DNA from: Streptomyces sp. ISL-10
GTDB lineage: Bacteria > Actinomycetota > Actinomycetes > Streptomycetales > Streptomycetaceae
Length of the DNA stretch: 64,000 nt
Reading direction: 5' to 3'
Assembly (NCBI RefSeq): GCF_018614575.1
Contig: NZ_JAGGOJ010000035.1
Location: forward strand, 62,001 to 126,000
In this document: positions 26,264-35,093 of the stretch, in pieces
How the letters are laid out: each line of letters begins with the position of its first letter
How positions within the stretch are numbered: the first letter of the stretch is position 1
The notes under the pieces: model-generated
Databases searched by the model: none
The model's input: the letters and a program-made list of their open reading frames with translations, nothing else
Told to the model about the DNA's origin: nothing
Position numbers and translations under genes: made by a program

Positions 26264-26538
26264 GCCGCCTGACGGGCTGTCTGCTCCTGCGCCACAGCGC
26301 AGTGCCGTCAGGTGGGGAGTCTGGGGGCTCACCGGGAGCCAATCGGGGAGCCACCGTGCCTCAGCGGCTGCCCTTTGGCGTCACGTCTCGCCAGCGTCCA
26401 CATCACCGAAGATCGCGTCCATGGCCTCAGCGCCCTGAGTGATGACCGGACGGGTCCACAGACTGCCCGAGTCGCGGCAAGTTTACGGGCCCCGATCTCT
26501 CGCCCATGGCAGCTCCCGCCCGAAGCCGATCCGCCGAC
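26264..26538. other. Gene-free, lower G+C stretch
   Basis: No gene seen. It contains a GGGAGCCA-NN-CGGGGAGCCAC-like block (about 26335-26355) that recurs at about 27200-27225, on the other side of the small membrane-protein gene. Confidence 0.4.
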
Positions 26539-26757
26539 CTAGTCAGACACCGTGTCCGCCGTGCCGTCCTGAGTGTCAGGAAACATCAGCCGGGCGGCGA
26601 AGACGATCATTCCCAGGGAACCCAAGGCCAGACCGTGTCGTAGCCACCTCATGCCGCCCTCCCAGTCTTGGGGAGGACCGAAGACCAGCCAGACTGCAAC
26701 AGCGATGCCGACCAGCACGCTTGCTGCGCCAGCCATGCGACGTAATCCAGGACTCAT
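26539..26757 (-). CDS. Small two-TM membrane protein (72 aa)
   Basis: No family recognised. There are two hydrophobic helices (AGAASVLVGIAVAVWLVF and GLALGSLGMIVFAARLMF) joined by a short hydrophilic loop. The ATG at 26757 is preferred because the longer frame upstream looks non-coding. It lies in a visibly lower-G+C island, unlike its neighbours, which may mean transfer. The ribosome site is weak. Confidence 0.45.
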   Translation of the reverse strand: MSPGLRRMAGAASVLVGIAVAVWLVFGPPQDWEGGMRWLRHGLALGSLGMIVFAARLMFPDTQDGTADTVSD

Positions 26758-27332
26758 GCACCAAGGATCTCGTCCGGCCTCCAGCGCCGCAATCCAAAAA
26801 GCGGCGAGTGCTATACCGCTCGGATTGGTGCGTCGCCTGGCCCACTCTCTTTGGGGTATGCAGCAACGCCACGGGGCTTGCTGACATCCACAACTGACAT
26901 CAACAGCGGTGAACGGCAACGGCATCGAGCAGCCGCCAGCGGGGTTGTCGGTCAGCGTCTGGGCATCTATGGCGGCGGTCTCCGTGGAACTTGGGAAGCA
27001 GATGTCGGCGATTGGAAACCGTCCACGCCCATCTCACTTGATGCACGACACAGGCCCAGGTCACCGGTACTGAACCGGGAGCCTGGACCTTGTTCGTCCC
27101 TCGATCGCGGGGGCCCAGGAGAGGTGTCGTGCCAGTTGCGTGCCAGATCCCGCGTTGGACCCTGCTGGCCGAGCCTGTCCGTCCCGACCGCACCGGGGCC
27201 AGCGGGAGCCATGCGGGGAGCCACGCGAGCCGGCAGGGGGAGCCACCCCAGGCGACGCGAGGTGGCTCTCCATGGACGAACACGGACGAGACGCGCTCGC
27301 TCTCAGTGGTCAGACAAGTGCGAGCGGCCGTC
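26758..27332. other. Gene-free, lower G+C stretch
   Basis: No convincing gene on either strand. The base composition is lower in G+C than the surroundings, and several short frames lack domains or start signals. Together with 26264-26538 it looks like remnant or acquired DNA around the small membrane-protein gene. No integrase or transposase fragment was recognised. Confidence 0.4.
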
Positions 27333-27362
27333 TTTCTGAGCGCTTTCTTAGCGTCACCTTAA
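27333..27362 (+). promoter_or_regulatory. 30-bp motif, copy 2, upstream of the AA10 oxygenase
   Basis: Near copy of 26234-26263 (27 of 30 identical). On the minus strand it reads GCTAAGAAAGC-GCTCAGAAAGA, an 11-bp direct repeat of OmpR-family style. It lies 178 bp before the oxygenase start and may be its operator. Confidence 0.45.
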
Positions 27363-27540
27363 AGCCAGCATAAGGATCGCCATCTCCCGCTTCCAGCAGG
27401 CGATTTCGCGCTGCCCAGGGGCTAGTTTGCTGATCGCCGGGGCCGGTTCGAGCAGTCGGCGCCGTAGTCCTACGGGGGGCCGCACCGCCCGCTCGAACCG
27501 GGCCCCGCCCCGCCGCCGCCATTCGAAGGAGAACGTCACC

Positions 27541-28560
27541 ATGACCGCTCGCCGCAAGGCCGTCACGGTCGCCGCACTCGGTCTCACGCCGGTCGCGCTG
27601 GCCGGTCTGGCCGCCGTTCCGGCCGCTGCCCACGGGTCGATGACGGATCCGGTCAGCCGGGTGTCCGCCTGTTTCGCCGAGGGGCCGGAGAGTCCCACGT
27701 CGCAGGCGTGCAAGGCGGCGGTCGCGGCGAGCGGCACGCAGGCGTTCTACGACTGGAACGAAGTCAACATCGCCAACGCCGCCGGCAACCACCGGCAACT
27801 GATCCCGGACGGCGAACTGTGCAGCGCCGGACGTGACAAGTACAAGGGGCTCGACCTGCCCCGCGCCGACTGGCCGTCCTCGCCGCTCGCCTCGGGGAAC
27901 CACACGTTCCGGTATAAGGCGACCGCCCCGCACAAGGGCACCTTCGAGCTGTATCTGACCAAGGACGGCTACGACCCGACGAAGCCGCTGAAGTGGTCGG
28001 ATCTGGAGGAGAAGCCGTTCGCGAAGGTCACGAACCCGAAGCTGGAGAACGGCGCGTACGTCTTCGACAGCGTCGTGCCGAACCGGTCGGGCCGGCACCT
28101 GGTCTACTCGATCTGGCAGCGCTCGGACTCCCCCGAGGCCTTCTACACCTGCTCCGACGTGGTGTTCGGCGAGGACAACGGCGGCGGAGCCCCGGCGCCG
28201 ACCGCCTCCGCTCCCTCGGACCGGGAGATCGAGGACGGTGCGGACAAGTCGACGGTGGACCACGGCGGCCACGGCGGTGACGACCACACGGAGGGCGCGG
28301 GAGCGGCCGCGCCCGCCGAGCGGCCCGATGCGGCTCCGTCGCCCGATCCCGCGGGCAACGCCCCCGATGCGAAGGGTGCGGGCACGCCGTCCGCCGCCGC
28401 TCCGGAGACCTCCGAGGACAACCTCGCGGAGACCGGTGGCAACAGCAGCACCGCGCCCCTCGCGATCGGCGGTGCGGCCGCGCTGGCGGTCGGCGCGGCG
28501 GTGCTGTTCGGTCTGGGCCGCCGCAGGCCGGCCGCGGCGGGCGGCCGCCACAGCCGCTGA
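27541..28560 (+). CDS. AA10 lytic polysaccharide monooxygenase with sortase anchor
   Basis: A 339-residue exported copper enzyme predicted to oxidatively cleave chitin or cellulose. The signal peptide ends at AAA-H31, so the mature protein begins HGSMTDP and supplies the N-terminal histidine of the copper brace; a second His is in APHKG. The catalytic domain spans about 31-215. A low-complexity acidic/proline linker follows, then LAETG (295-299), a hydrophobic helix and an RRR tail, the pattern for class E sortase attachment to peptidoglycan. AAGGAG precedes the ATG. It ends in a strong terminator facing the lipase gene. Confidence 0.93.
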   Translation: MTARRKAVTVAALGLTPVALAGLAAVPAAAHGSMTDPVSRVSACFAEGPESPTSQACKAAVAASGTQAFYDWNEVNIANAAGNHRQLIPDGELCSAGRDKYKGLDLPRADWPSSPLASGNHTFRYKATAPHKGTFELYLTKDGYDPTKPLKWSDLEEKPFAKVTNPKLENGAYVFDSVVPNRSGRHLVYSIWQRSDSPEAFYTCSDVVFGEDNGGGAPAPTASAPSDREIEDGADKSTVDHGGHGGDDHTEGAGAAAPAERPDAAPSPDPAGNAPDAKGAGTPSAAAPETSEDNLAETGGNSSTAPLAIGGAAALAVGAAVLFGLGRRRPAAAGGRHSR

Positions 28561-28585
28561 CGCGACGCGACACGACACGACACCA

Positions 28586-28623
28586 AAGGCTGCCGTCCGC
28601 TCCCCCGAGCGGACGGCAGCCTT
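28586..28623. terminator. Bidirectional intrinsic terminator
   Basis: A perfect 17-bp stem (AAGGCTGCCGTCCGCTC and its complement) with a four-base loop lies between the convergent oxygenase and lipase genes. The A-rich and T-rich ends suit both directions. Confidence 0.85.
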
Positions 28624-28632
28624 GTCCGTGAA

Positions 28633-29502
28633 TCAGGCGAAGACGGAGGCACAGGTGGTCGGTTTGGCGTGCGCCGGGTCGAGCGCGTTCGTCACCTCAT
28701 GGAACGCGATCAGGTCGAACAAGCCGATCGCGACGTGCTCGGACAGGTCGAAGGGACAGAGGTCCTGGAGAGTTACGTTGCGGACGTCCGGCCCGCTGAG
28801 ATACTGCGACGCGTACGGCGTGACGACCTGGTCGTAGCGGGTGGCGATGACCGTGTAGCGCACGCCGGGCACGGTGTCGCCGCCCGCGTTGAGCTTGGTG
28901 AGGAAGGCGGATCCGGCGATCTGGTCGGCGAGGGCGGGCGTGTGCTCGCTCAGAAGGTCGGCGGCGCCGGGGAAGTACGGCAGGAGGCTGGTGAGCCCGC
29001 CCAGGGTGGTGCCGTGGTTGCTCGGCGCGATGCCGACGAGGGCGTTCACCTTGTCGGCGCCGCCCAGGTACTTGAGGTAGTAGCGGGGCATCATGCCGCC
29101 CTGGGAGTGCCCGACGATGTCGGCCTCCAAGGCGCCGGTCGCGGCGAGGACCCGGTCGACGTAGGCGTCGAGCTGCTGCGCCGACTTGTCGATGGGGCCG
29201 AGGCCGTGGAAGAAGGGCACGCCGGGGAGCTGCCCGTAGTCGAGGGAGTAGACGCAGTAGCCGCGCTTGACCAGATACGGGGCCAGAGCGAGCCAGTTGT
29301 CGATGGAGTTGCCGAGGGTTCCGTGGACGAGGACGACCGGGCGGGGATGGGCGGCGGAGGGGTTGCAGGTGTAGTCGTTCCAGCCACGTGTGGGGGCCGT
29401 GGCGGTTGATGCGGCAGTTGCGGTGGCGGCGGGGACCAGGGCGACGGCGACCGCCAGCATGAAGGCTGACAGTGGTCGGAGCGCACGTTTCCAAGGCAGC
29501 AT
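28633..29502 (-). CDS. Secreted alpha/beta-hydrolase lipase
   Basis: A 289-residue extracellular lipase/esterase of the Streptomyces EstA-like group. The signal peptide (about 1-33) ends near ATA-AST. The oxyanion segment is VVLVHGTLGN and the nucleophile Ser is in GHSQGGMMPRYY. Downstream Asp/His candidates are in the YDQVVTPY and CPFDLSEHV regions. Paired cysteines suggest disulfides. ATG 29502 is chosen because AAGGAG precedes it; the longer frame lacks a signal. It is monocistronic. Confidence 0.92.
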   Translation of the reverse strand: MLPWKRALRPLSAFMLAVAVALVPAATATAASTATAPTRGWNDYTCNPSAAHPRPVVLVHGTLGNSIDNWLALAPYLVKRGYCVYSLDYGQLPGVPFFHGLGPIDKSAQQLDAYVDRVLAATGALEADIVGHSQGGMMPRYYLKYLGGADKVNALVGIAPSNHGTTLGGLTSLLPYFPGAADLLSEHTPALADQIAGSAFLTKLNAGGDTVPGVRYTVIATRYDQVVTPYASQYLSGPDVRNVTLQDLCPFDLSEHVAIGLFDLIAFHEVTNALDPAHAKPTTCASVFA

Positions 29503-29646
29503 CGATCGGTCTCCTTGCGGCTCAAGGGAGTTGCGATGGCTGAATTGCTTGCCGTGCACACAACAACTTACGAACGGGTAACCACACGGGGAAGTGACGT
29601 GCCGGTAAAGACTGACTTTTCGTCAATACGAGGCGGCGGCCGCCCG

Positions 29647-30627
29647 CTACGCCGCCAGTGACCCCGGCACGACCGCCCCCGGCCCGAACCTGGCGCGGGC
29701 CCGGTCCGCCACGGCCTCGATCCTGCGCGCCCGTTCGTCGGCCGGGTCGAACGTCAGCTGCCGGGCGGCCTGTTCGGCGGGCATCAGACCCTCGGCCCGC
29801 AGCGACAGCCCGCGCACCCGCGCCCGCTGCAGCCCGAGCGATGCGTGCAGGGCGTACGCGGTGTCGACGAGTGCGGCGGAATGGGCGGTCGGCTCCCGCA
29901 GGGTGCGGCTGCGGGTGGTCGTGGACCGGTCGGCATAGCGCACGGTGAGGGACAGGGAACGGCACACCTCGTGCTCACCGCGCATCCGCGCCCCGAGCTC
30001 CTCGGCGAGCGAGAGCAGCGCCCTGCGGTGCTGCGTCTGGTCCAACTCGTCGAGGGGGAAACTCCGTTCGGCGGCGATCGAGCCGGCGAGGGCGTTCGGG
30101 ACGACCGTCGTACGGTCGATGCCGCGCGCCCGCTCCCACACCTCACGACCGGCCCGCGCGCCCAGGATCCGCTGGATCACGGCGAACGGTGCGCCGGCGA
30201 CGCGTCCGGCGGTGTCGAGGCCGTAGGCGCACAGGGTGCGGGCCGTCGCGCGCCCCACGCCGTCGAGCGCGGCGACCGGCTTGTCCGCCAGGAACGCGGC
30301 GGCCTCGTCCTCCGTCACCACCAGGGTCGTACCGGGCGCGGCCTCGCGCGCCGCCATCCGGGCGAGCATCGGTCCCGGGCCGGCGCCGATGACGCAGTCC
30401 ACCCCGCAGTGCGCCAGCACGCGCACCCGCAGCAGCGAGGCGAGCTCGGCCGTGTCCCGGCCGAAGTACCGTTCCGCGCCCCGGACGTCGACGAGCGCGG
30501 CGTCGGGCGGCAGCGCCTGGACGACCGGGCTGATGTTCTCGGCCACACCGAGCAGCGCGGGCAGCACCGTCTCGGCTCCGGCCCTGTCCGGCGCCGGCTC
30601 CAGCAGGAAGCGCACATAGAGGATCAT
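29647..30627 (-). CDS. imuB: ImuB-like Y-family polymerase homologue
   Basis: A 326-residue Y-family-like protein. The palm/finger and little-finger regions are recognisable (ALDGVGRATARTL helix-hairpin-helix, ERSFPLDEL). The catalytic acidic residues are missing: the N-terminus is MILYVRF with no DxD, and the expected SxDE site reads VDVRGAER. That is typical of ImuB, which recruits DnaE2 to the clamp rather than polymerising. The ATG overlaps the dnaE2 TGA (ATGA). No imuA gene is adjacent. Confidence 0.85.
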   Translation of the reverse strand: MILYVRFLLEPAPDRAGAETVLPALLGVAENISPVVQALPPDAALVDVRGAERYFGRDTAELASLLRVRVLAHCGVDCVIGAGPGPMLARMAAREAAPGTTLVVTEDEAAAFLADKPVAALDGVGRATARTLCAYGLDTAGRVAGAPFAVIQRILGARAGREVWERARGIDRTTVVPNALAGSIAAERSFPLDELDQTQHRRALLSLAEELGARMRGEHEVCRSLSLTVRYADRSTTTRSRTLREPTAHSAALVDTAYALHASLGLQRARVRGLSLRAEGLMPAEQAARQLTFDPADERARRIEAVADRARARFGPGAVVPGSLAA

Positions 30628-33600
30628 CCGGCGCTCCCCGGGCTCTGGTGCCACAGCTTCCTTCCGCCGGCGGCCGCGTCACCGGCGGGCCGCAGGTCGG
30701 CCCACGGATTCATCTCGTAGCCCGTCGGCAGGTGGATCCGGCGGCCGCTGTCGGCATCGCCGTCCGACTGCGCGGGCGGAGCCGCCAGCCGGGTCGCGAC
30801 CGCGTCCAGGCCGCCGGTGCGGCGCAGCTCCGCCAGTTCGGCCAGGTTCCAGGCCGCAGCGCCCACCACACTGATACTGCGCGGTCCACGCCGCTGCACC
30901 ACTCCGCGCACCAGCAGCAGCCAGGAGTGGAAGACGGTGTGGGCGCAGGCGGCGTGACTGTCGTCGAAGAAGGCCAGGTCGACAAGGCCGGTGCCGTCGT
31001 CGAGCGTGGTGAAGATGACCCGCTTGCCGGACCGGATCGGCGGCGTCTGGGTGGCCGCCTTGGCACCTGCGACAAGCACCGTCTGGCCGTGCCGCGCACC
31101 GCGCAGCCGCTGCGCCGAGAGCACGCCCAGCTCGGCCAGGAAGGCATGGTGATCCTCCATCAGATGACGGGAGGCGTCCATGCCGAGTACGCCCAGCTCG
31201 GCACTGAGGCGTTCCGCGTCGCCGAGGTCGGGCAGGCCCACGGGGGCGGTCCTGCGCCCCTGGGCGAGCGGGAGCTGGCCGCCGTACGACGCCGATCCGC
31301 GCTGGACACGGTGGAGTTCGGCGATGTGCAGCAGCAGGTCGCGACGGTTGGCGCCGAAGGCGTCGAGGGCGCCGACCTGGGCGAGCCGTTCGGCGACGGG
31401 CCGGCTCGGGTGCGCCCGCTGCCAGAAGTCCAGCAGCGAGGAGTAGGGCTGCCCGGCCTCGATACGACTCTTCTCGGCCTCGCTGATGCCGTGGACGTCC
31501 GCGAGGGCGAGCCGCAGGCCCCATCTCCCAAAACCCCTGCCCTGATTCCCGGAATCGTTGCCGGACCTACCCGAACCCTCGCCGGACGGCCCGGAAACCT
31601 CGCCACCGGACACCAGTTCGATTCGATGGGCGGCCCCCGACCGGTTCACGTCCAACGGCAGCACCGGCACCCCGCGCCGCCGCGCGTCCGCCAGCAGCAG
31701 CCGCTTCGGATACATCCCGGGGTCGTGCGTGAGCAGCCCGGCGTAGAAGGCCGCCGGATGGTGCGCCTTGAGCCAGGCCGACTGGTACGTGGGCACCGCG
31801 AAGGCGACCGCGTGCGCCTTGCAGAAGCCGTACGAGCCGAAGGCCTCGACGATCTCCCAGGTGCGGGCGATCACTTCGGGCTCGTACCCCCTCGCCTCGG
31901 CGCGCTGGGCGAACCAGACCCTGATCCTGCCCTGCGACTGCGGGTCGGAGAGCCCTCGCCGCACCCGGTCGGCCTCGTCCCGGCCGCAGCCGGTCATGAT
32001 GTTCACGATCTCGATGATCTGCTCGTGGAAGACGACCACCCCGTACGTGTCCTTCAGCGGCCCCTGAAGATCGGGATGCGGATAGCGGACGGGCGCACGA
32101 CCGTGCCGGGCCTCGATGAACGGCCGGACCATGTCGGCCGCGACCGGCCCCGGCCGGAACAGCGAGATGTCCACGACCAGGTCGTGGAAGTTCTCCGGCT
32201 GCAGACGTCCGACCAGGTCGCGCTGGCCCGGGGACTCGATCTGGAAGCAGCCCAGCGTCTCGGTTGATCTGATGAGCCGGTAGGTGTCCGGATCCCCGGG
32301 CGGTACGGAGTCGAGGTCGACCTTCTCCCCCGTGACCCGGCGCACCTCGGCCACCGCGTGCGCCATCGCCGACTGCATCCGCACACCGAGGACGTCGAGT
32401 TTGAGCAGCCCGAGCCTCTCCACGTCGTCCTTGTCGAACTGCGACATGGGGAAGCCCTCGCCGCTCGTGGGCACCACGGGGGTGCGGGCGAGCAGCGAGG
32501 AGTCGGAGAGCAACACTCCGCACGGGTGCATGGCGACGCCGCGCGGCAGCGCGTCCAGCGCCTCGACCAGCTCCCACAGCCGTCCATGCTGCTTCAACTC
32601 CATGGCAACCGGCTGGAGTTCGGGCAGTTCGTCGAGCGCCGCGCGGGCGTCGCGGGCCCGGATGTGCGGGAAGGACTTGGCGATCCGGTCGATCTCGGAC
32701 GGATCCATGGACAGGGCCGCGCCCACGTCGCGCACGGCATGGCGCACCCGGTAGGTCTCGGGCATGGCGACGGTCGCGACCCGCTCCTCGCCGAAGCGTC
32801 CGATGATCGCGCGGTACACGTCGAGCCGGCGGGCGGACTCGACGTCGATGTCGATGTCGGGCAGCACCCGCCGGCGCTTGGACAGGAAGCGCTCCATCAG
32901 CAGCCCGTGCTCGACCGGGTCGGCGTGCGCGATGCCGATGAGGTGGTTGACGAGGGACCCGGCCCCCGAGCCGCGCGCGGCGACCCGGACGCCCATCTTC
33001 TTCACGTCGTCGACCACTTGGGCGACGGTCAGGAAGTAGGAGGCGAATCCGTGGTGGGCGATGATGTCCAGTTCGTGGTGCATCCGCTCCCAGTAGTCGC
33101 GCCGGCTGTCGTATCCGTGCAGCAGCATGCCGGCCGCCGCGCGCGAGGCGAGCACCCGCTGCGCGGTGCGGTGCTCCGCGCCGACGAGGCGGGGCTCGGG
33201 GAAGTGCACGGTGCCCATCCCCAGATCCTCCTCGGGATCGACCAGACAGGCCGCGGCCGTCTCCTCGGTCATGGTGAGCAGCCGGTGCGCGGTGTCGCGC
33301 CGGAAGCCCGCGGCCTCGGCGACCCGCTCGGCGGCCTGGGCCATGGCGGCCGGGTCCTTGAGCCAGCGCTCGCCACTGTCGAGTCCTTTGCGCGGGTCCA
33401 CGGGCATGAGCCGGCGGGCCGAGTCGAGGACGTCGGCGACCGGTCCCAGGCCGGGGTCCGCGTAGCGGACGGCGTTGGTCAGGACGGCCCGTACGTCCTG
33501 TTCGGCGGCGAGGCCGAGAGTGCGGGCGGCCTGTCGCAGCGAGCCGGGTCCGGTGCCGGTGCGGCCGTGGTGGACGACCTCCAGGCACAGCCGGTCGCCG

Positions 33601-34118
33601 TACCGCTCCCGCCAGGGGACGAGCAGCCCCGCGGCACGGTCGGGGCGGCCCGCGGCGAGTGCGCGGCCGACCTCGGAGGACGGGCCGAGGAGCACGGTCA
33701 GCCCCTCACCGTGGTTGTCCGGCCACGGCAGCAGCGGGCTCTCCCGGTCGGCCGCGTGGGCGGCGGTGATCATCCGGCACAGGTCGGCCCAGCCCTGTCG
33801 GGAACGCGCGAGAAAAACGGTCCGGGGTGCGGATTCGTCGATGAACGCACCTCCGCGGACCGGTGTGCGACGGCGCTCGGCAGGGCCCTCCCTGTGCTCA
33901 CGCTCCCCCACCGCGAGGTCGACGCCGAACAGCGGCCGCACGCCCGCGCCGGAGCATGCCTCGGCGAAGCGGACCGTCCCCGCGAGGGTGTCGCGGTCCG
34001 TCAGCGCGAGGGCGTCCATGCCCCGCTCGGCAGCGCACTCGGCAAGCCGCTCCGGGTGGGAGGCCCCGTACCTCACGGAGAACCCGGAAACGGTGTGCAG
34101 ATGCGTGAACCCTGGCAC
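30624..34118 (-). CDS. dnaE2: Error-prone DNA polymerase III alpha, DnaE2
   Basis: About 1164 residues. The N-terminal PHP domain starts FTHLHTVSG. The catalytic aspartates are in LPDIDIDVE (about residue 430). Finger and tandem HhH regions follow, with a C-terminal OB fold (FTTLDDGTGLVDLAFF). The lengths and LHTVSGFS start fit DnaE2, the mutagenic translesion polymerase, rather than replicative DnaE1. GTG 34118 has GGAG six bases upstream; GTG 34124 overlaps that site. A LexA-type box lies 57 bp upstream of the start, and imuB follows with a four-base overlap, so this is a damage-induced mutasome operon. Confidence 0.94.
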   Translation of the reverse strand: MPGFTHLHTVSGFSVRYGASHPERLAECAAERGMDALALTDRDTLAGTVRFAEACSGAGVRPLFGVDLAVGEREHREGPAERRRTPVRGGAFIDESAPRTVFLARSRQGWADLCRMITAAHAADRESPLLPWPDNHGEGLTVLLGPSSEVGRALAAGRPDRAAGLLVPWRERYGDRLCLEVVHHGRTGTGPGSLRQAARTLGLAAEQDVRAVLTNAVRYADPGLGPVADVLDSARRLMPVDPRKGLDSGERWLKDPAAMAQAAERVAEAAGFRRDTAHRLLTMTEETAAACLVDPEEDLGMGTVHFPEPRLVGAEHRTAQRVLASRAAAGMLLHGYDSRRDYWERMHHELDIIAHHGFASYFLTVAQVVDDVKKMGVRVAARGSGAGSLVNHLIGIAHADPVEHGLLMERFLSKRRRVLPDIDIDVESARRLDVYRAIIGRFGEERVATVAMPETYRVRHAVRDVGAALSMDPSEIDRIAKSFPHIRARDARAALDELPELQPVAMELKQHGRLWELVEALDALPRGVAMHPCGVLLSDSSLLARTPVVPTSGEGFPMSQFDKDDVERLGLLKLDVLGVRMQSAMAHAVAEVRRVTGEKVDLDSVPPGDPDTYRLIRSTETLGCFQIESPGQRDLVGRLQPENFHDLVVDISLFRPGPVAADMVRPFIEARHGRAPVRYPHPDLQGPLKDTYGVVVFHEQIIEIVNIMTGCGRDEADRVRRGLSDPQSQGRIRVWFAQRAEARGYEPEVIARTWEIVEAFGSYGFCKAHAVAFAVPTYQSAWLKAHHPAAFYAGLLTHDPGMYPKRLLLADARRRGVPVLPLDVNRSGAAHRIELVSGGEVSGPSGEGSGRSGNDSGNQGRGFGRWGLRLALADVHGISEAEKSRIEAGQPYSSLLDFWQRAHPSRPVAERLAQVGALDAFGANRRDLLLHIAELHRVQRGSASYGGQLPLAQGRRTAPVGLPDLGDAERLSAELGVLGMDASRHLMEDHHAFLAELGVLSAQRLRGARHGQTVLVAGAKAATQTPPIRSGKRVIFTTLDDGTGLVDLAFFDDSHAACAHTVFHSWLLLVRGVVQRRGPRSISVVGAAAWNLAELAELRRTGGLDAVATRLAAPPAQSDGDADSGRRIHLPTGYEMNPWADLRPAGDAAAGGRKLWHQSPGSAG

Positions 34119-34174
34119 CCGCACCTCCTGGATCAGCCCGTCTCACCTCCCCTGTCTCCACCATAGACCAAATT

Positions 34175-34190
34175 TCGAACACCCGTACGA
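34175..34190 (-). promoter_or_regulatory. LexA/SOS box upstream of dnaE2
   Basis: TCGAACACCCGTACGA matches the actinobacterial/Gram-positive SOS consensus TCGAAC-N4-GTTCGA at all but one position. Its place before an SOS mutagenesis operon supports it. Confidence 0.8.
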
Positions 34191-34357
34191 CAGATGTCGG
34201 CGGCGCCCCACCGCGCCGTCCCTCAGCCATGCGGCCCGTCCCACCTGCGTGAACACCGAATCCTGCCGAGCGCTGGGCCATGGCACAGGCATACGACGAA
34301 CCCCGGCGAGGGCCCCCGGCACCGGCTTCCTCGGCGAGATCAAGGACGCGGGGAACA

Positions 34358-34650
34358 TGCGGGCCGCGCTGCTGGTCATCGGGGTGCCGGCGCTCCAGCC
34401 CGCAATGGCCGTCGCAGCCCCGGGGCCACGGTGATCGCGGGGCCGATGCTGGACGCGCTGCCGGGCAGCGTGGGGGTGCTGTGGGGCCTGGGCACCCTGC
34501 TGGTCTTCGCGGTCGGGGGGATCACGCTCGCGCGGTGGGGCCTGGCCAGGCCGTCGGCATCGGCCTGGCGATCCTGCCGGTCGTCCTCGGCCACCCAAGC
34601 GTGGGCGGCACCGGTCCGTATCCGCCGCTGCCGCCGTTCCGGCAGGTGAT
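34358..34650 (+). pseudogene. Remnant of a small hydrophobic membrane protein, two frameshifts
   Basis: Hydrophobic protein-like sequence steps through three frames: MRAALLVIGVPALQ (34358-34432), then IAGPMLDALPGSVGVLWGLG (about 34435-34540), then QAVGIGLAILPVVLGHP (about 34550-34610). Read together they resemble one short integral membrane protein. No family is recognised. It could be coincidental hydrophobic shadow, so confidence is modest. Confidence 0.35.
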
Positions 34651-35040
34651 CGGCCCGGCACTGCCACCGGGCACGGGCACGTCGCCGCGCGCTCGATCGC
34701 TCACTTCAGGAGAAACGGCGCGGCGAGCCCGACGCGGGTTCGTCGGCGTGGGCGGGTGGGCGGTACCGCCGCCCCGCCGTCCGCACGTAACCGGGCTGCG
34801 CGGGGCCCCGTCCTCCGCCCGGCACGGCATCCTCACGCACCCGGCCCGCGCCGTGCGGGGCCGTCCTCCGCACCCGGCTCGCAGACTGCTGCCCACCAGG
34901 CCCGGCGCCATCTGCCTCCGTCGGGCCTGAGGCGCGGGGGCACATCCACCCCCGACGGCGATTGAGGAGCAGGGCACGGGCGGGGTCCCGAAACGAACCC
35001 AACCGCCATCACCCAGCACGCGCGGGCCCCCCGAACAGAG
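34651..35040. other. Gene-free stretch before the protease terminator
   Basis: I see no gene or convincing element in these 390 bases. Frames are long only because of the base composition. Confidence 0.5.
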
Positions 35041-35074
35041 CCGGCCCCCGCGCCCGCAGGGGCGTGGGGGCCGG
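35041..35074 (-). terminator. Intrinsic terminator after the protease gene
   Basis: A stem CCGGCCCCCGCGCCC / GGGGCGTGGGGGCCGG with a short GCA-type loop begins 19 bp beyond the protease stop. A T-run is lacking, as is common in Streptomyces. Confidence 0.55.
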
Positions 35075-35093
35075 GCCCTCGATGGAGCGACGG

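Noticed and set aside
26264..27332. Integrase or attachment-site relic
   Set aside because: Composition and repeats hint at foreign DNA, but no integrase, transposase or tRNA fragment could be identified.
28586..28623. Small structured RNA
   Set aside because: A simple perfect stem between convergent genes is explained by a terminator.
29647..30627. Active DNA polymerase IV
   Set aside because: The catalytic acidic residues are missing, so an ImuB-type accessory role is the better call.
32358..34166. A 602-codon plus-strand frame
   Set aside because: Antisense to dnaE2, whose motifs are unambiguous.
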